From: Actinomycetota bacterium
GTDB taxonomy: Bacteria; Actinomycetota; Thermoleophilia; Solirubrobacterales; Solirubrobacteraceae
NCBI GenBank assembly: GCA_005888335.1
Contig: VAWY01000183.1
Span: 1-11,616, forward strand
Length of the DNA: 11,616 bases
Direction of reading: 5' to 3'
Position 1 is the stretch's first letter; each line of letters begins with the position of its first letter. The translations under genes and the position numbers were made by a program. Shown one piece after another: positions 11,314-11,616 of this stretch. The notes beneath the pieces are model-generated. The model was not told where the DNA came from. It was given only the letters and a program-made list of their open reading frames with translations, and ran no database searches.

Positions 11314-11616
11314 CTACCGGACGCGGACCGTCCGCCTGCTGGTCTCGCCGTAGTCCTGGCGGCTGCGCCCGGGCGCCACGGCGACGCGGTACGCCCCGCG
11401 GCGCAGCCGATGGCGGCCCTTGCGCGTGCGCGGCAGCACCACGGTAAGCAGGCGCCCGCGCGAGACCGGCCGGACGACCTCGGCCACGACGCGCCGGCCG
11501 CGGACGAGACGCACGCGGACGACGGTGGCGCCCTCGGGGGCGTAGAGCGTCACGCGGATCCCCCGGCGGTGGGCCGCCCGCAGGGTCAGCCGCGACCGGA
11601 CCTGCAGCGCCTCGAG
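11314..11616 (-). CDS. C-terminal domain of a related secreted protein, 5' part off the window
   Basis: The frame is open from the right edge (LEALQVRSRLTLRAAHRRG) to TAG at 11314-11316, giving 100 residues. It aligns along its full length with the last 100 residues of the two CHB_HEX_C-type proteins: RRGI or RHGL, then FAP.GA.VVRVRL or its YAPEGATVVRVRL variant, VLPRTRK, LRRGAYR, and the terminal RTVRVR. An internal GTG at 11551-11553 could be mistaken for a start, but it lies inside the conserved domain. The start, signal peptide and N-terminal modules lie beyond the window; by analogy it is probably another secreted modular protein. Very Arg-rich and strongly basic. A textbook intrinsic terminator follows. 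Confidence 0.88.
   Translation of the reverse strand, partial: LEALQVRSRLTLRAAHRRGIRVTLYAPEGATVVRVRLVRGRRVVAEVVRPVSRGRLLTVVLPRTRKGRHRLRRGAYRVAVAPGRSRQDYGETSRRTVRVR

Overview
The window is very GC-rich DNA. It is rich in Ala, Arg, Pro and Gly codons with G or C in the third position. The secreted proteins end in basic TVRVR-like tails, and the response regulators are of NarL/FixJ type. Together these suggest a high-GC actinomycetote, most plausibly of the Solirubrobacterales/Thermoleophilia. That placement is an inference from composition and protein style; no rRNA or other taxonomic marker is present.

Layout, left to right. (1) 1-631, minus: 5' part of a secreted protein with a Cys-rich THPYG module, starting at GTG and running off the left edge. 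(2) 798-1436, minus: an orphan NarL-type response regulator. (3) 1437-1785: a divergent gap holding an open, well-coded fragment without a start codon, resembling the end of a PKD-like domain. (4) 1786-3072, plus: the only plus-strand gene, a secreted beta-propeller-like repeat protein. It converges through a hairpin on (5) a probable three-gene operon read leftward from 5174: a secreted cupredoxin-PKD protein (4068-5174), a small single-pass membrane protein (3767-4030) and a second NarL-type regulator (3129-3770), the last two overlapping by ATGA. (6) 5264-6802, minus: a second THPFG-module protein carrying an ASH/choice-of-anchor-D-like Ig domain. (7) 6803-7431: a gap with no intact gene, containing a remnant of signal peptidase I. 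(8) 7432-9096 and 9389-11047, minus: two tandem paralogous secreted proteins with chitobiase/hexosaminidase C-terminal-like (CHB_HEX_C) domains and Pro-Ala linkers. (9) 11314-11616, minus: the C-terminal end of another related protein, entering from the right and followed by a textbook intrinsic terminator.

The theme is extracellular modular proteins. Five of them have different N-terminal modules: cupredoxin+PKD, THPFG+ASH, two CHB_HEX_C proteins, and one unseen. All five end in a similar strongly basic domain of about 100 residues, usually after a Pro-Ala or Gly-rich linker, with Arg as the last residue. This shared tail is the best candidate here for something undescribed, such as a wall-retention or sorting module, although a generic divergent Ig-like domain is the simpler explanation. 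The two regulators are close paralogues with no sensor kinase in the window. One is translationally coupled to a membrane protein downstream of the cupredoxin gene, which hints at envelope or redox signalling but does not prove it. No CRISPR array, tRNA, rRNA or transposase was seen.
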